Source: Gammaproteobacteria bacterium (GTDB lineage Bacteria > Pseudomonadota > Gammaproteobacteria > Steroidobacterales > Steroidobacteraceae). Taken from it: a stretch of DNA of 13,461 bases. Positions 1 through 7,753 of this stretch are shown here, one piece after another. Location: NCBI GenBank assembly GCA_025350345.1, contig JANXYA010000003.1, forward strand, positions 1-13,461, in the 5' to 3' direction. The notes under the pieces were generated by a model. That model was not told where the DNA came from. It searched no databases and saw nothing but the letters and a program-made list of their open reading frames with translations. Both the position numbers and the translations under genes were made by a program. Each line of letters begins with the position of its first letter. Position 1 is the stretch's first letter.

Positions 1-11
1 CTACAAATGAG

Positions 12-33
12 CAGTCCGGCACCAGTCCGGGCA
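12..33. repeat. 8-bp direct repeat, 11-bp period
   Basis: CAGTCCGG occurs at 12-19 and again at 23-30. It lies in the non-coding-looking stretch just before the septation protein fragment. It may be part of a mobile or REP-like element whose main body lies left of the window. It could also be chance; nothing else supports it. Confidence 0.3.
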
Positions 34-42
34 TGAAAAGAG

Positions 43-54
43 ATCGGGGACAGA
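43..54 (+). repeat. Possible edge of a REP/RAYT-associated element
   Basis: ATCGGGGACAGA at 43-54 resembles, from memory, a short motif often seen beside IS200-like REP-associated tyrosine transposases (RAYT) in proteobacteria. It sits exactly where recognisable homology to septation protein A stops. That position would fit an insertion or deletion junction. The element itself is not in the window, so the identification is an inference from one short match. Confidence 0.3.
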
Positions 55-55
55 G

Positions 56-163
56 ATGCAAATGGAACATGTCTACTTCAAGATCTTCGGCCTGACCATC
101 GCGATCGTGGCACTGGCCGTGGGCCAGGCCCTGTGGCTGCAACGACGGAGTGCGGCCGCGTGA
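56..163 (+). pseudogene. C-terminal remnant of septation protein A (YciB/IspZ)
   Basis: The reading frame ending at the TGA at 161-163 encodes about 35 residues from an ATG at 56. From residue 3 on it matches the end of the inner-membrane septation protein A family: HVYFKIFGLT, a hydrophobic last membrane segment, then a WLQRR basic tail (compare VNFKVFGLT...YIYRH in E. coli YciB). The family is normally about 180 residues. The same frame carries a TGA at 8-10, and no frame in bases 1-60 looks like the family, so the gene seems truncated here rather than merely cut by the window edge. The septation A - bolA - PpiC order is typical of related bacteria. The fragment overlaps bolA by 4 bases and may survive as a translational leader. 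It could instead be a new small membrane protein; sequence left of the window would decide. Confidence 0.5.
147..150 (+). promoter_or_regulatory. Shine-Dalgarno for the GTG start of bolA
   Basis: GGAG at 147-150 lies 9 bases before the GTG at 160-162. That GTG overlaps the TGA of the upstream reading frame (GTGA). This supports the GTG at 160 over the GTG at 133 and indicates translational coupling. Confidence 0.5.
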
Positions 164-447
164 GTGCCGCGGGTGAGGTCGCGACGCGAGTGGAGCGCAT
201 CACCGCGCTCCTGCAGGAGCGATTGCATCCCCTGAAGCTTGAGCTGCGCGATGACAGCGCGGCGCACGCGGGTCATGTCGGCGGGGGCGGCAAAGGGCAC
301 TTTCGCCTGTTGATTGTGTCGGAGGTGTTTTCCGGCCAGACGCTGGTGCAGCGGCATCGCCTGGTGCACGATGCGCTCGCCCCGCTGCTGGAGAGCGACA
401 TCCATGCGCTGGTGCTGAACGCCAGATCGCCTGATGAAGTATCTTAA
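160..447 (+). CDS. bolA: BolA family protein
   Basis: This 95-residue protein belongs to the BolA/IbaG family, small class II KH-like proteins that bind iron-sulfur clusters together with monothiol glutaredoxins; some also act as transcription regulators. Family hallmarks are visible: the HAGH segment with a Gly-rich loop at residues 36-46, the GHFRLLIVSE strand at 46-55, and the F-x-G-x4-V-x-RHRLVHDAL helix at 57-73 that follows it and carries the conserved RH pair. The chosen GTG start at 160 has a GGAG nine bases upstream and overlaps the preceding stop codon. A GTG at 190 would give a shorter form that also contains the whole domain. The neighbours (septation protein A fragment before, PpiC isomerase after) match the usual arrangement. 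Family assignment is firm; which BolA subgroup it belongs to is not. Confidence 0.92.
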   Translation: MSAAGEVATRVERITALLQERLHPLKLELRDDSAAHAGHVGGGGKGHFRLLIVSEVFSGQTLVQRHRLVHDALAPLLESDIHALVLNARSPDEVS

Positions 448-476
448 CTAAGTATTGTAACTATATGAGAGACCAC

Positions 477-1340
477 ATGAATATTTTCAGAGTTTCGGTG
501 CTCGGAACGGCCCTGCTGCTGGCGGCATGCGCGCAGAAGCCCGGCCAGTCGACGATGGCCGACGCGAGCGCCAAGCCGGTTGCGACGGTGAATGGCCAGG
601 CGCTGTCCAGCGCGCAATTCGATTTCTTCATCAAGAACGTGGCGGGCAAGAAGGCAGCGGAACTGAACGCCGAACAGCGCACCCAGGCGCTCGACACCCT
701 GGTGCGCGCTGAAGTGGTGGCACAGCAGGGAGAGAAGGACGGCCTGGACAAGCAGAGCGACACCGTTTCCTCCCTCGCCCTGGCGCGACTGCAGATCATG
801 GAGCAGGCCGTCATGACCAATTATCTGAAGGGCCGCAAGGCGACCGACGCGGAGCTCAAGGCTGAATACGATACGCAGGTGGCGGCATTGCCGAAGGTGC
901 AGTACCGGGCGCGCCACATCCTCGTCAAGACCAAGGAGGAGGCGGACAAGATCATCGCGCAGCTCGCCAAGGGTGCGAAGTTCGAAACCCTGGCCGCGGC
1001 GCAGTCGCTCGATGGCTCCAAGGTCAACGGCGGGGACCTCGGCTGGTTCAGTTCCGCGAACATGGTCAAGCCCTTTGCCGATGCGGTCGCTGCGCTCAAG
1101 AAGGGCCAGGTCACGCCCGCGCCGGTGCAGACCGAATATGGCTGGCACGTCATCCGCCTCGATGACACGCGCGAGAGCGCGCCGCCCGCCTTCGACACCG
1201 TCAAGGACAAGCTGACGCAGATCGTCGAATCAAAGAAGTTCAAGGCCTACAGCGATGGCCTGCTGGCAGCGGCCAAGGTCGTCAAGACCCCCGCGAGCGC
1301 GCCCGCTGCGGGCGGGCCCGCAACGCCCCCGGCCCAGTGA
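477..1340 (+). CDS. Lipoprotein peptidyl-prolyl isomerase, parvulin (PpiC) type
   Basis: The 287-residue product begins with a lipoprotein signal peptide: a short hydrophobic stretch ending in the lipobox LAAC, with lipidated Cys18. Residue +2 after Cys is Ala, so Lol sorting to the outer membrane is expected. Residues ~30-130 form a helical SurA/PpiC-like N-terminal region. Residues ~141-230 are a rotamase domain with the parvulin signatures RARHILVKT, GGDLGWF and the YGWHVIRLDD end. The tail is Ala/Pro-rich. It should act as a periplasmic isomerase or chaperone for envelope proteins. The ATG at 477 is preferred over the ATG at 465 because it places a normal signal peptide at the N-terminus and has GAGA six bases upstream. 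The gene follows bolA after 29 bases. Its TGA abuts the ligA stop codon directly (TGATCA). Confidence 0.9.
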   Translation: MNIFRVSVLGTALLLAACAQKPGQSTMADASAKPVATVNGQALSSAQFDFFIKNVAGKKAAELNAEQRTQALDTLVRAEVVAQQGEKDGLDKQSDTVSSLALARLQIMEQAVMTNYLKGRKATDAELKAEYDTQVAALPKVQYRARHILVKTKEEADKIIAQLAKGAKFETLAAAQSLDGSKVNGGDLGWFSSANMVKPFADAVAALKKGQVTPAPVQTEYGWHVIRLDDTRESAPPAFDTVKDKLTQIVESKKFKAYSDGLLAAAKVVKTPASAPAAGGPATPPAQ

Positions 1341-3392
1341 TCAGGCCGTAGGCCGGCCCGGCCGCTCCCCGCGCAGGAGCGAGCCGAGCCCGGCTTCGTC
1401 CAGCACCGTGACGCCCAGCTCCCGCGCACGCGTCAGCTTGGAGCCCGCCTCGCTCCCGGCAATGACGTAGCTGGTGCGCTTGGAGACCGAGCTGCTGAGG
1501 CGCGCGCCCAGTTCCTGCAACGCCGCGCTCGCCGCTTCGCGCGTCATGGCGCTTAAGCTTCCGGTGAGGACCACGGTGAGGCCCGCCAGGGGCAGCGCGG
1601 TAGCCGGACGGGCCTGGCTCTCTGGCCAGCTGAAGCCGGCGGCGAGCAGGCGCTCGATCACGCGCTGGTTCGCGCGTGCGGCAAAGAAGGCCTGCACGTG
1701 GGCGGCGATCACCGGGCCGACGTCCGGCACTTCCAGAATCTGCTCCGCGCTCGCGCGCTGCAGCGCTGCGAGCGTGCCGAAGTGCCTTGCCAGCGCCGCG
1801 GCCGTCGCCTCCCCTACATCGCGGATGCCCAGGGCGTGCAGGAAGCGCGGCAGGGTCGTGTGCTTGCTGCGCTCCAGCGCCGCGAGCACATTCGCCGCGG
1901 ATTTCTCGCCCATGCGCTCGAGCCCGGCCAGCTTCTCGATCTTCAGGGTGTACAGATCGGCGGGCGTCGCGACCATGGCCTGATCCACGAGCTGCTCGAT
2001 GAGCTTGTCGCCCAGGCCCTCGATGTCCAGTGCGCGCCGGCTGGCAAAGTGCAGCAGGGCCTCCTTGCGCTGCGCGGCGCAGACGAAGCCGCCGCTGCAG
2101 CGGGCCGCGGCCTCCCCTTCTGCACGCAACACCGGCGAGCCGCAGACCGGACACTTCGCTGGCAGTTTGATGCGTCGTGCGCTCGCCGGCCGGCGCTCCA
2201 CCAGCACCCGCACGAGCTCCGGAATCACATCGCCCGCGCGGCGGATGATCACGGTGTCGCCACGCCGCACGTCCTTGCGCTCGATCTCGTCCATGTTGTG
2301 CAGCGTCGCGTTGCTGACCGAGGCGCCGCCGACCATGACCGGCTCGAGACGCGCCACGGGCGTCAGGACACCGGTCCGGCCCACCTGGAAATCCACGTCG
2401 CGCAGGACGGTCATGGCCTCATCGGCGGGGAACTTGTGGGCGACCGCCCAGCGCGGCGCGCGGCTCACCTGCCCGAGCTGCAGCTGCTCGGCGCGACGGT
2501 TCACTTTGTAGACCACGCCGTCGATCTGATAGGGGAGCCGATCCCGCCGCGCCAGGAGCGCCCGATAGTACTCGAGGCACCCGGCCACGCCGTTCACGAC
2601 GCGCGTCTCCGGGTTCACCCGCAGCCCGAAGGAGGCCAGCTGAGCGAGCAACTGCTGCTGGCTCGCCGCTTCGGGCGCGCCCTGCCAGGCGCCCACGCTG
2701 TAGAAGAACGCCGCGAGCGGACGGCGTGCGCTCACGCGCGCATCGAGCTGGCGCAAGGCGCCGGCCGCCGCATTGCGCGGGTTGACGAACAGTTTCTCAC
2801 CCGCCGCCGCCGCGGTCTCGTTGAGCCGCCTGAAGCCGGCGAGCGGCATGTAGACCTCGCCGCGCACTTCCAGCAGCTCCGGCGCTCTTCCCTGCAGGCG
2901 CAGCGGGATCGAGCGAATCGTGCGCACGTTGGCCGTGACGTCTTCACCGGTCATGCCATCGCCGCGCGTGGCCGCCTGCGCCAGCTGGCCGCGGTGGTAG
3001 CGGAGCGAGACGGCGAGTCCGTCGAGCTTGGGCTCGGCGCAGTACTCGACGCTCGCGCCTTGCGCTTCCGTGCCGGCACTGCCCGGCAGGCGCTCGCGCA
3101 CCCGCCGGTCAAAATCAGCGACGTCCGTTTCGCTGAAGGCGTTGTCCAGTGACAGCATGGGCACGGCGTGCGCGACCGGCGCGAAGGCCGCGGCGGCGGC
3201 GCCGCTGACACGCTGGGTGGGAGAATCGCTCGTGACCAGCTCGGGGTGAGCCGCCTCCAGCGCGCGCAGTTCCTGCATGAGCCGGTCGTATTCCGCGTCC
3301 GCAATCTCCGGCTCGTCCAGCACGTAGTAGCGATGATCGTGGCGCGCGATCTGCGCGCGCAGCGACGCTGCCTGCGCCGCGGCCTTGCTCAA
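1341..3392 (-). CDS. ligA: NAD-dependent DNA ligase
   Basis: LigA seals nicks in duplex DNA during replication and repair, using NAD+ for enzyme adenylation. The 683-residue product, near the usual ~670, has the full family architecture. There is an N-terminal Ia domain (HDHRYYVLDEPEI, AEYDRLM) and an adenylation domain with the nucleophile Lys122 in KLDG. An OB fold follows, then a four-Cys zinc finger around residues 414-441 (CPVCG...RC...VC), helix-hairpin-helix repeats, and a C-terminal BRCT domain from about residue 600 (LAGLTVVLTGSL). The start is taken as TTG at 3392-3390: it overlaps the zipA TGA (TTGA) and has GGAG eight bases upstream. The upstream ATG at 3452 would add 20 Arg-rich residues inside zipA and is unlikely. 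It is the last gene of the smc-zipA-ligA operon. Confidence 0.97.
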   Translation of the reverse strand: MSKAAAQAASLRAQIARHDHRYYVLDEPEIADAEYDRLMQELRALEAAHPELVTSDSPTQRVSGAAAAAFAPVAHAVPMLSLDNAFSETDVADFDRRVRERLPGSAGTEAQGASVEYCAEPKLDGLAVSLRYHRGQLAQAATRGDGMTGEDVTANVRTIRSIPLRLQGRAPELLEVRGEVYMPLAGFRRLNETAAAAGEKLFVNPRNAAAGALRQLDARVSARRPLAAFFYSVGAWQGAPEAASQQQLLAQLASFGLRVNPETRVVNGVAGCLEYYRALLARRDRLPYQIDGVVYKVNRRAEQLQLGQVSRAPRWAVAHKFPADEAMTVLRDVDFQVGRTGVLTPVARLEPVMVGGASVSNATLHNMDEIERKDVRRGDTVIIRRAGDVIPELVRVLVERRPASARRIKLPAKCPVCGSPVLRAEGEAAARCSGGFVCAAQRKEALLHFASRRALDIEGLGDKLIEQLVDQAMVATPADLYTLKIEKLAGLERMGEKSAANVLAALERSKHTTLPRFLHALGIRDVGEATAAALARHFGTLAALQRASAEQILEVPDVGPVIAAHVQAFFAARANQRVIERLLAAGFSWPESQARPATALPLAGLTVVLTGSLSAMTREAASAALQELGARLSSSVSKRTSYVIAGSEAGSKLTRARELGVTVLDEAGLGSLLRGERPGRPTA

Positions 3393-4138
3393 TGCGCCGG
3401 CTCCGCGGGCGCGCCCCCGGCCTCGACGGCGCTCATGCAGCGCTCGCGCCATCGGGCCCGCGCCGCCCCCGTGAACGGAGCGCCACTTTCATCCTGGACC
3501 AGGCCGGCCACGCGACCGGCCAGTTCCTCCGCGACGGAGGCCAGGCGCTCCAGCGCCTGCCCGGTGGTCACCGGCCCGGGCAGGACCGCGAACAGGTTGA
3601 CGCCGGCGAAGCGCTCAAGATCCATCGTGGCCGGATCAAAGGTGCCTGGCCGCACCAGGCTGGCCGCGCTCAGCACGACCCTGCCGTCATCGGCGGGCAG
3701 GTGAAAGATGTCCAGCTGGCCGTGCCGGAATCCACAGCCGGCCAGTCCCTGTCGCAGCACCCGCCCGGCGATGCGATCCTGGCGCGCGGGAACAATGCGC
3801 AGCGTCGCAATGCGCCGCTCCTCGTGGGCCGGCCAGTCCACGCGCAGCGGCGGCGGCTCAAGCAGCACGGGTGCCTGAGCCGCTGGCGAGCTGGGCGCCA
3901 CTCCGGCCTGCAGCTCATCGTCGGGATCGGCAAGCTGCGCAGGCATCGCCACCAGCGCAGGAGTCGGGCCGATCGGCGCCGGGGTCTCGCTCCAATCGAT
4001 ATCGGGGGTGGTGCGCCGATCCCGGGCCCGTGGCTTTTCACCCTCCTGGGACTGATGGGCGCGGCGGCGCTCGAACCAGATCAGCAAACCCAGAAACAGC
4101 GCTCCGGCAGCGAGCAGGATCGGGCGCAACCAGGCCAT
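3389..4138 (-). CDS. zipA: Cell division protein ZipA
   Basis: ZipA is the inner-membrane protein that tethers and stabilises the FtsZ ring in Gammaproteobacteria. The 249-residue product has an N-terminal membrane anchor (about residues 5-22) followed by a basic RRR stretch. A Pro/Ala-rich acidic linker covers ~45-105, and the C-terminal FtsZ-binding domain covers ~107-232. Family signatures in that domain are LDIFHLP, the VLSAASLVRPGTFDP segment, and a LFAVLPGP strand. The linker is shorter than that of E. coli ZipA (328 residues in total) and lacks its long Pro/Gln-rich run. It starts with ATG five bases after the smc stop codon and its TGA overlaps the TTG of ligA, so translation of the three genes is probably coupled. 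Confidence 0.93.
   Translation of the reverse strand: MAWLRPILLAAGALFLGLLIWFERRRAHQSQEGEKPRARDRRTTPDIDWSETPAPIGPTPALVAMPAQLADPDDELQAGVAPSSPAAQAPVLLEPPPLRVDWPAHEERRIATLRIVPARQDRIAGRVLRQGLAGCGFRHGQLDIFHLPADDGRVVLSAASLVRPGTFDPATMDLERFAGVNLFAVLPGPVTTGQALERLASVAEELAGRVAGLVQDESGAPFTGAARARWRERCMSAVEAGGAPAEPAH
3401..3404 (-). promoter_or_regulatory. Shine-Dalgarno deciding the ligA TTG start
   Basis: On the minus strand GGAG at 3404-3401 stands eight bases before TTG at 3392. Conserved LigA sequence begins about ten codons after this TTG, as in the family. Confidence 0.55.
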
Positions 4139-4143
4139 GGGCC

Positions 4144-7100
4144 CTACACCGCCGCCAGCCGCACGGCTTCGTCGACGTCGACCGATACCAGGCGCGAGAC
4201 CCCCGGCTCATTCATCGTGACACCGAGCAGCTGCGAGGCCAGCTCCATCGTGGTCCGGTTGTGGGTGATGAAGATGAACTGCACGCGGCTCGCCATCTCG
4301 CGCACGATCTCGCAGAAGCGGCTGACATTGTGCTCATCGAGCGGCGCGTCGACTTCGTCGAGCAGGCAAAATGGCGCCGGATTGAGGTCGAATATCGAGA
4401 ACACCAGGGCCACCGCGGTCAGGGCCTTCTCGCCGCCCGAGAGCTGCGAAATGGTGCTGTTGCGCTTGCCTGGCGGGCGGGCCATGACGGCCACGCCGGC
4501 GGCGAGCGGATCTTCTCCCACGAGCTCCAGATAGGCATGACCGCCGCCGAACAGCCGTGGAAATTTCTCCTTCAGCCCGGCGTTGATGCGCGTGAAAGTA
4601 TCCTCGAAGCGCGCGCGCGTCTCCTTGTCCATGCGCTTCATCGCCTCCTCGAGCGTGCCCAGTGCATCGCTGACGTCGGCGAACTGGCGATCCAGGTAGC
4701 TCTTGCGCTCGGACTGCTGCTTCAGCTCCTCGATGGCCGCGAGGTTGACCGGGCCGAGCCGCTCGATGTCGCCTCGCGCCTCCTCGAGCCGCACGTCCCA
4801 GTCGGCGATCAGCGCCCCGGGCGGCAAGGCCGCCATGATGGCGGCGAGGTCGGCGCGCGTCTCGGCAAACTGCTCGGCCAGCGCTTCACGCCGCACACGC
4901 GATTCCTGCGCCGCGAGGCGCACCGCTTCCATGGCCGCGCGGGCGTCCGCGACGCGGCCTTCGGCGCCGAGGCGGCGCTCCTCCAGAGCGCGCAGATCCC
5001 GATCGGCGTCCGCCAGTGCCTGGCGCGCCGCGGCGAGCTCGGCCTCCACTTCCAGCCGCCGATCCAGCGCCGCCTGGAGCCGCTCCTGCAGCTCGAGCAC
5101 CGGGGCATCCCCATCGGCCAGTTCGGCGCCGAGCGTGGCGTGGCGCTGCAGCAGCTGCGCGCGCTGCTCTTCCAGGCGTGAGGCGGCCGCGTGCATCGAC
5201 TCGAGGGTCGAGCGCCGGCTCTCGTGGCGGATCAGCGCATCGCGCAGCGCGAGTTGCGCCGCCTGGGAAGCGACCCGGACGGCGGCGGAACGCTCGCGGT
5301 GCAGGTCGCGCTCGGCCGTGAGTTCCGGCAGCAGCGCATCGAGGCGCTGCAGTTCATCGAGCGCCGCCACATGGGTCTGGCGTGCCGTAGCGAGGCCGGC
5401 ACGCGCGCGGGCCACTTCGGCATCGACTTCGCTCCGGTCGCTTTCGAGACGCGCGCGCCGGAGCAGCGCTTCATCCAACCGCGCCTGCAACGCGCCGAGC
5501 TGTGCGCGCAACTCGCCATGGTCGCGGTGCGCATTCTGGATCTGCGCCTGGGCCTCATCGCGCCGGCCTTCGGCGAGGAGCGCCTCGGCACGCAATTGCT
5601 CGAGCGCCTCTTCGCCTGCACGCAGGCCGGCCTCGGCCGTCGCAGATTCCACGCCCAGGGTCTTCAGGCGCTGGGCGCGCTCCAGTACCCCGGCGCGCGG
5701 GTCACCGCCGCGGCGCAATCGCAGCCAGTCGCGCCCGAGCCATTCCCCGGCCGCAGTCACCAGCGTCTCTCCTGGTGCGAGGCGGCGCCGCTCCCGCAGC
5801 GCCAGCGCCAGTGACTCGCAGGTGCGCACCCGCGCGAGCATGGCCAGCACGGCTTCCGGTCCCCTGGCCCGCGCGGCCAGAGTGCCCGCATCGCCGGCGG
5901 CGCCCGCGCCGCTCGTTTCCAGGAACGCAACGCTACCGCTCGTGAGTTTTCCCAGCTCCTCGCCGAGGCGATCCAGATCGCCCACGCACACGGCCTCCAG
6001 GTAGTCCCCGAGCACCGTCTCGACGGCATGTTCCCAGCCCGCATCGACGCTCAACGCCCCCGCCACGCGCGTGGGAACGCCTGATGGAAAGTGCACGCCG
6101 AGCGCCTCGAGCCAGGCCGCGGCGGCAGGATCCTTTTCGCTCAGGGCCGCCCGCTGCAGGGCGGCGAGGGACATGAACTCCGCGCGCACGCGGTCCCGCC
6201 GCGTGCGCAGCTCATCGAGCCGCTGCTCGCCCTCGCGCTGCGCCCCGCGCAGGCGCTGGGCGTCAGCCAGTGCGTCAGCGAGGCGCCCTTCCAGCGCCGT
6301 GGCGTGCTCGCCGGCCGCCGCTTCACGCTCCGCCAGGAGCTGCACGGGCGAAGTCGCGTGCAGGTTGCCGACCGACTCGTGCTCAAGAAGCAACCGGTCG
6401 GCCTGCGTCTGCAGCCGCAGCAGCTGGCCCTCGAGCTGCTCGATGCGCGCGGCCTCGACCCCCTGGCCCTGGCGCGCCGCGCCGAGTTCCCGGTTGTAGG
6501 CCTCCCAGCGCTCCTGCCACTGGGCCAGGGCGGATTCCGCCTGCGCCAGCGCTACGCTGCTGCCCTGCTCGGCCGCGCGCAATTGCGTCAGCTCCGGCTC
6601 CAGCGCAGCAATCTCGCCCTGCAGTTGTGCCTCGCGCTCGCTGTCGGTGAGCATCTGCGCACCGACCTCATCGAGCGACGCCACCGTCTGTGCCAGGTCC
6701 TGGCGGTGGCGGTGGCGCAGTTCGGTGGTGTAGCGGATGTTCTCCTCGGTGCGGGTGACTTCAGCGCCCAGCTCGTAGTAGCGGCCCTGCACGCCATCGA
6801 GCGCCGCGCCCAGTTCGCCGTGAAATTCGCGCTGCTTCGCCAGCGCGGCTTCGCAGGAGCGCTGCTCGGCCAGCTCCTGCTGCATCGCCAGTTCACGCGC
6901 GCGGGTGGCCCCATCCTGCACGAGCACGCCGCCGTCCAGTTCCCGCATGCGCAGGGCCAGCAGCTCGGCGTGCAGGTTGCGCTCGCGCGAGCGCAGCTCC
7001 TGGAAACGCCGCGCCGCGGCCGCCTGGCGCTGCAGGTGGCGGATCTGCTTGTCGACCTCGTCACGCAGGTCCTGGACGCGGGCGAGATTGTCGCGGGTAT

Positions 7101-7656
7101 CGAGGATGCGGCCCTCGGTCTCGCGCCGGCGCTCCTTGTACAGCGATATTCCGGCGGCCTCCTCGATGAAGGCACGCATGTCGTCGGCGCGCGCTTCGAT
7201 CACGCGCGAGATCATGCCCTGTTCGATGATCGCGTAGCTGCGCGAACCGAGGCCGGTGCCCAGGAACAGCTGCGTGATGTCCTTGCGGCGGCAGCGCCCG
7301 CCGTTGATGAAATAACTGGAACTGCCGTCGCGCGCCACCACGCGCTTGAGCGAGACTTCGGCATAGCCGGCGTAGGCACCGCCGATCTTGCCGTCGCTGT
7401 TGTCGAACACCAGTTCGACGGAGGCCGTGCCCACGGGCTTGCGCGAGCTGGAACCGTTGAAGATCACATCGGCCATCGACTCGCCACGCAGGTGCCGCGC
7501 CGACAGCTCGCCCATCACCCAGCGCACCGCGTCGATGACGTTGGATTTGCCGCAACCATTGGGGCCCACGACGCCCGTGAGGTTGCTGGACAAATACACC
7601 GTGGTCGGATCGACGAAGGACTTGAAGCCGGTGAGTCGGATCTTGCTCAGTCGCAT
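4144..7656 (-). CDS. smc: Chromosome segregation protein SMC
   Basis: SMC is the ATPase core of the bacterial condensin complex that compacts and segregates the chromosome. The 1170-residue product is full length. The Walker A motif is GPNGCGKSN at residues 31-39. Long coiled coils rich in Glu, Arg, Ala and Leu flank a hinge at roughly 510-655 (around VPTRVAGAL and GDYLEAV). The ABC signature LSGGEKAL begins at 1072, and the Walker B motif CLLDE spans 1097-1101 with a following D-loop. The ATG at 7656 is chosen because MRLSKIRLTGFKSF is the canonical N-terminus and AGGG lies seven bases upstream. The longer frame to 7794 would run into queF on the other strand. It is the first gene of the smc-zipA-ligA operon. 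No scpA or scpB gene lies in the window. Confidence 0.97.
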   Translation of the reverse strand: MRLSKIRLTGFKSFVDPTTVYLSSNLTGVVGPNGCGKSNVIDAVRWVMGELSARHLRGESMADVIFNGSSSRKPVGTASVELVFDNSDGKIGGAYAGYAEVSLKRVVARDGSSSYFINGGRCRRKDITQLFLGTGLGSRSYAIIEQGMISRVIEARADDMRAFIEEAAGISLYKERRRETEGRILDTRDNLARVQDLRDEVDKQIRHLQRQAAAARRFQELRSRERNLHAELLALRMRELDGGVLVQDGATRARELAMQQELAEQRSCEAALAKQREFHGELGAALDGVQGRYYELGAEVTRTEENIRYTTELRHRHRQDLAQTVASLDEVGAQMLTDSEREAQLQGEIAALEPELTQLRAAEQGSSVALAQAESALAQWQERWEAYNRELGAARQGQGVEAARIEQLEGQLLRLQTQADRLLLEHESVGNLHATSPVQLLAEREAAAGEHATALEGRLADALADAQRLRGAQREGEQRLDELRTRRDRVRAEFMSLAALQRAALSEKDPAAAAWLEALGVHFPSGVPTRVAGALSVDAGWEHAVETVLGDYLEAVCVGDLDRLGEELGKLTSGSVAFLETSGAGAAGDAGTLAARARGPEAVLAMLARVRTCESLALALRERRRLAPGETLVTAAGEWLGRDWLRLRRGGDPRAGVLERAQRLKTLGVESATAEAGLRAGEEALEQLRAEALLAEGRRDEAQAQIQNAHRDHGELRAQLGALQARLDEALLRRARLESDRSEVDAEVARARAGLATARQTHVAALDELQRLDALLPELTAERDLHRERSAAVRVASQAAQLALRDALIRHESRRSTLESMHAAASRLEEQRAQLLQRHATLGAELADGDAPVLELQERLQAALDRRLEVEAELAAARQALADADRDLRALEERRLGAEGRVADARAAMEAVRLAAQESRVRREALAEQFAETRADLAAIMAALPPGALIADWDVRLEEARGDIERLGPVNLAAIEELKQQSERKSYLDRQFADVSDALGTLEEAMKRMDKETRARFEDTFTRINAGLKEKFPRLFGGGHAYLELVGEDPLAAGVAVMARPPGKRNSTISQLSGGEKALTAVALVFSIFDLNPAPFCLLDEVDAPLDEHNVSRFCEIVREMASRVQFIFITHNRTTMELASQLLGVTMNEPGVSRLVSVDVDEAVRLAAV

Positions 7657-7708
7657 CAGCCTGCCCTGTGCTCCGCAAGGATTGCGGCGGCCCGCATGAC
7701 GGTAGTGT

Positions 7709-7736
7709 AAATTATTCAGCCGACGCAATCGATCAA
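7709..7736 (-). promoter_or_regulatory. Candidate sigma-70 promoter for smc-zipA-ligA
   Basis: Reading the minus strand, TTGATC (7736-7731) and TAATTT (7714-7709) are separated by 16 bases, in the AT-rich part of the 97-base smc/queF divergent spacer. Transcription would begin near 7701 and give a leader of about 45 bases. No equally good promoter for queF was found on the plus strand of the same spacer. Confidence 0.45.
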
Positions 7737-7753
7737 TAAGCAGCTCGCCTGAC

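Noticed and set aside
440..466. AT-rich patch between bolA and the PpiC gene as a promoter
   Set aside because: Several TATA-like hexamers occur, but no -35 at proper spacing stands out; left uncalled.
444..1148. 234-codon minus-strand frame opposite the PpiC gene
   Set aside because: Shadow of the isomerase gene; no domain and no ribosome binding site noticed.
1698..3152. 484-codon open frame opposite ligA, and a 290-codon minus-strand frame at 1282-2154
   Set aside because: Both overlap a complete LigA in other frames and show only low-complexity Arg/Ala/Gly sequence.
3871..5181. 436-codon plus-strand frame across zipA and smc
   Set aside because: It spans two well-supported minus-strand genes and their junction; no family features.
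6091..7710. 539-codon open frame opposite smc
   Set aside because: Antisense to a complete SMC with all motifs; composition rich in Arg, Ala, Leu and His with no domain.
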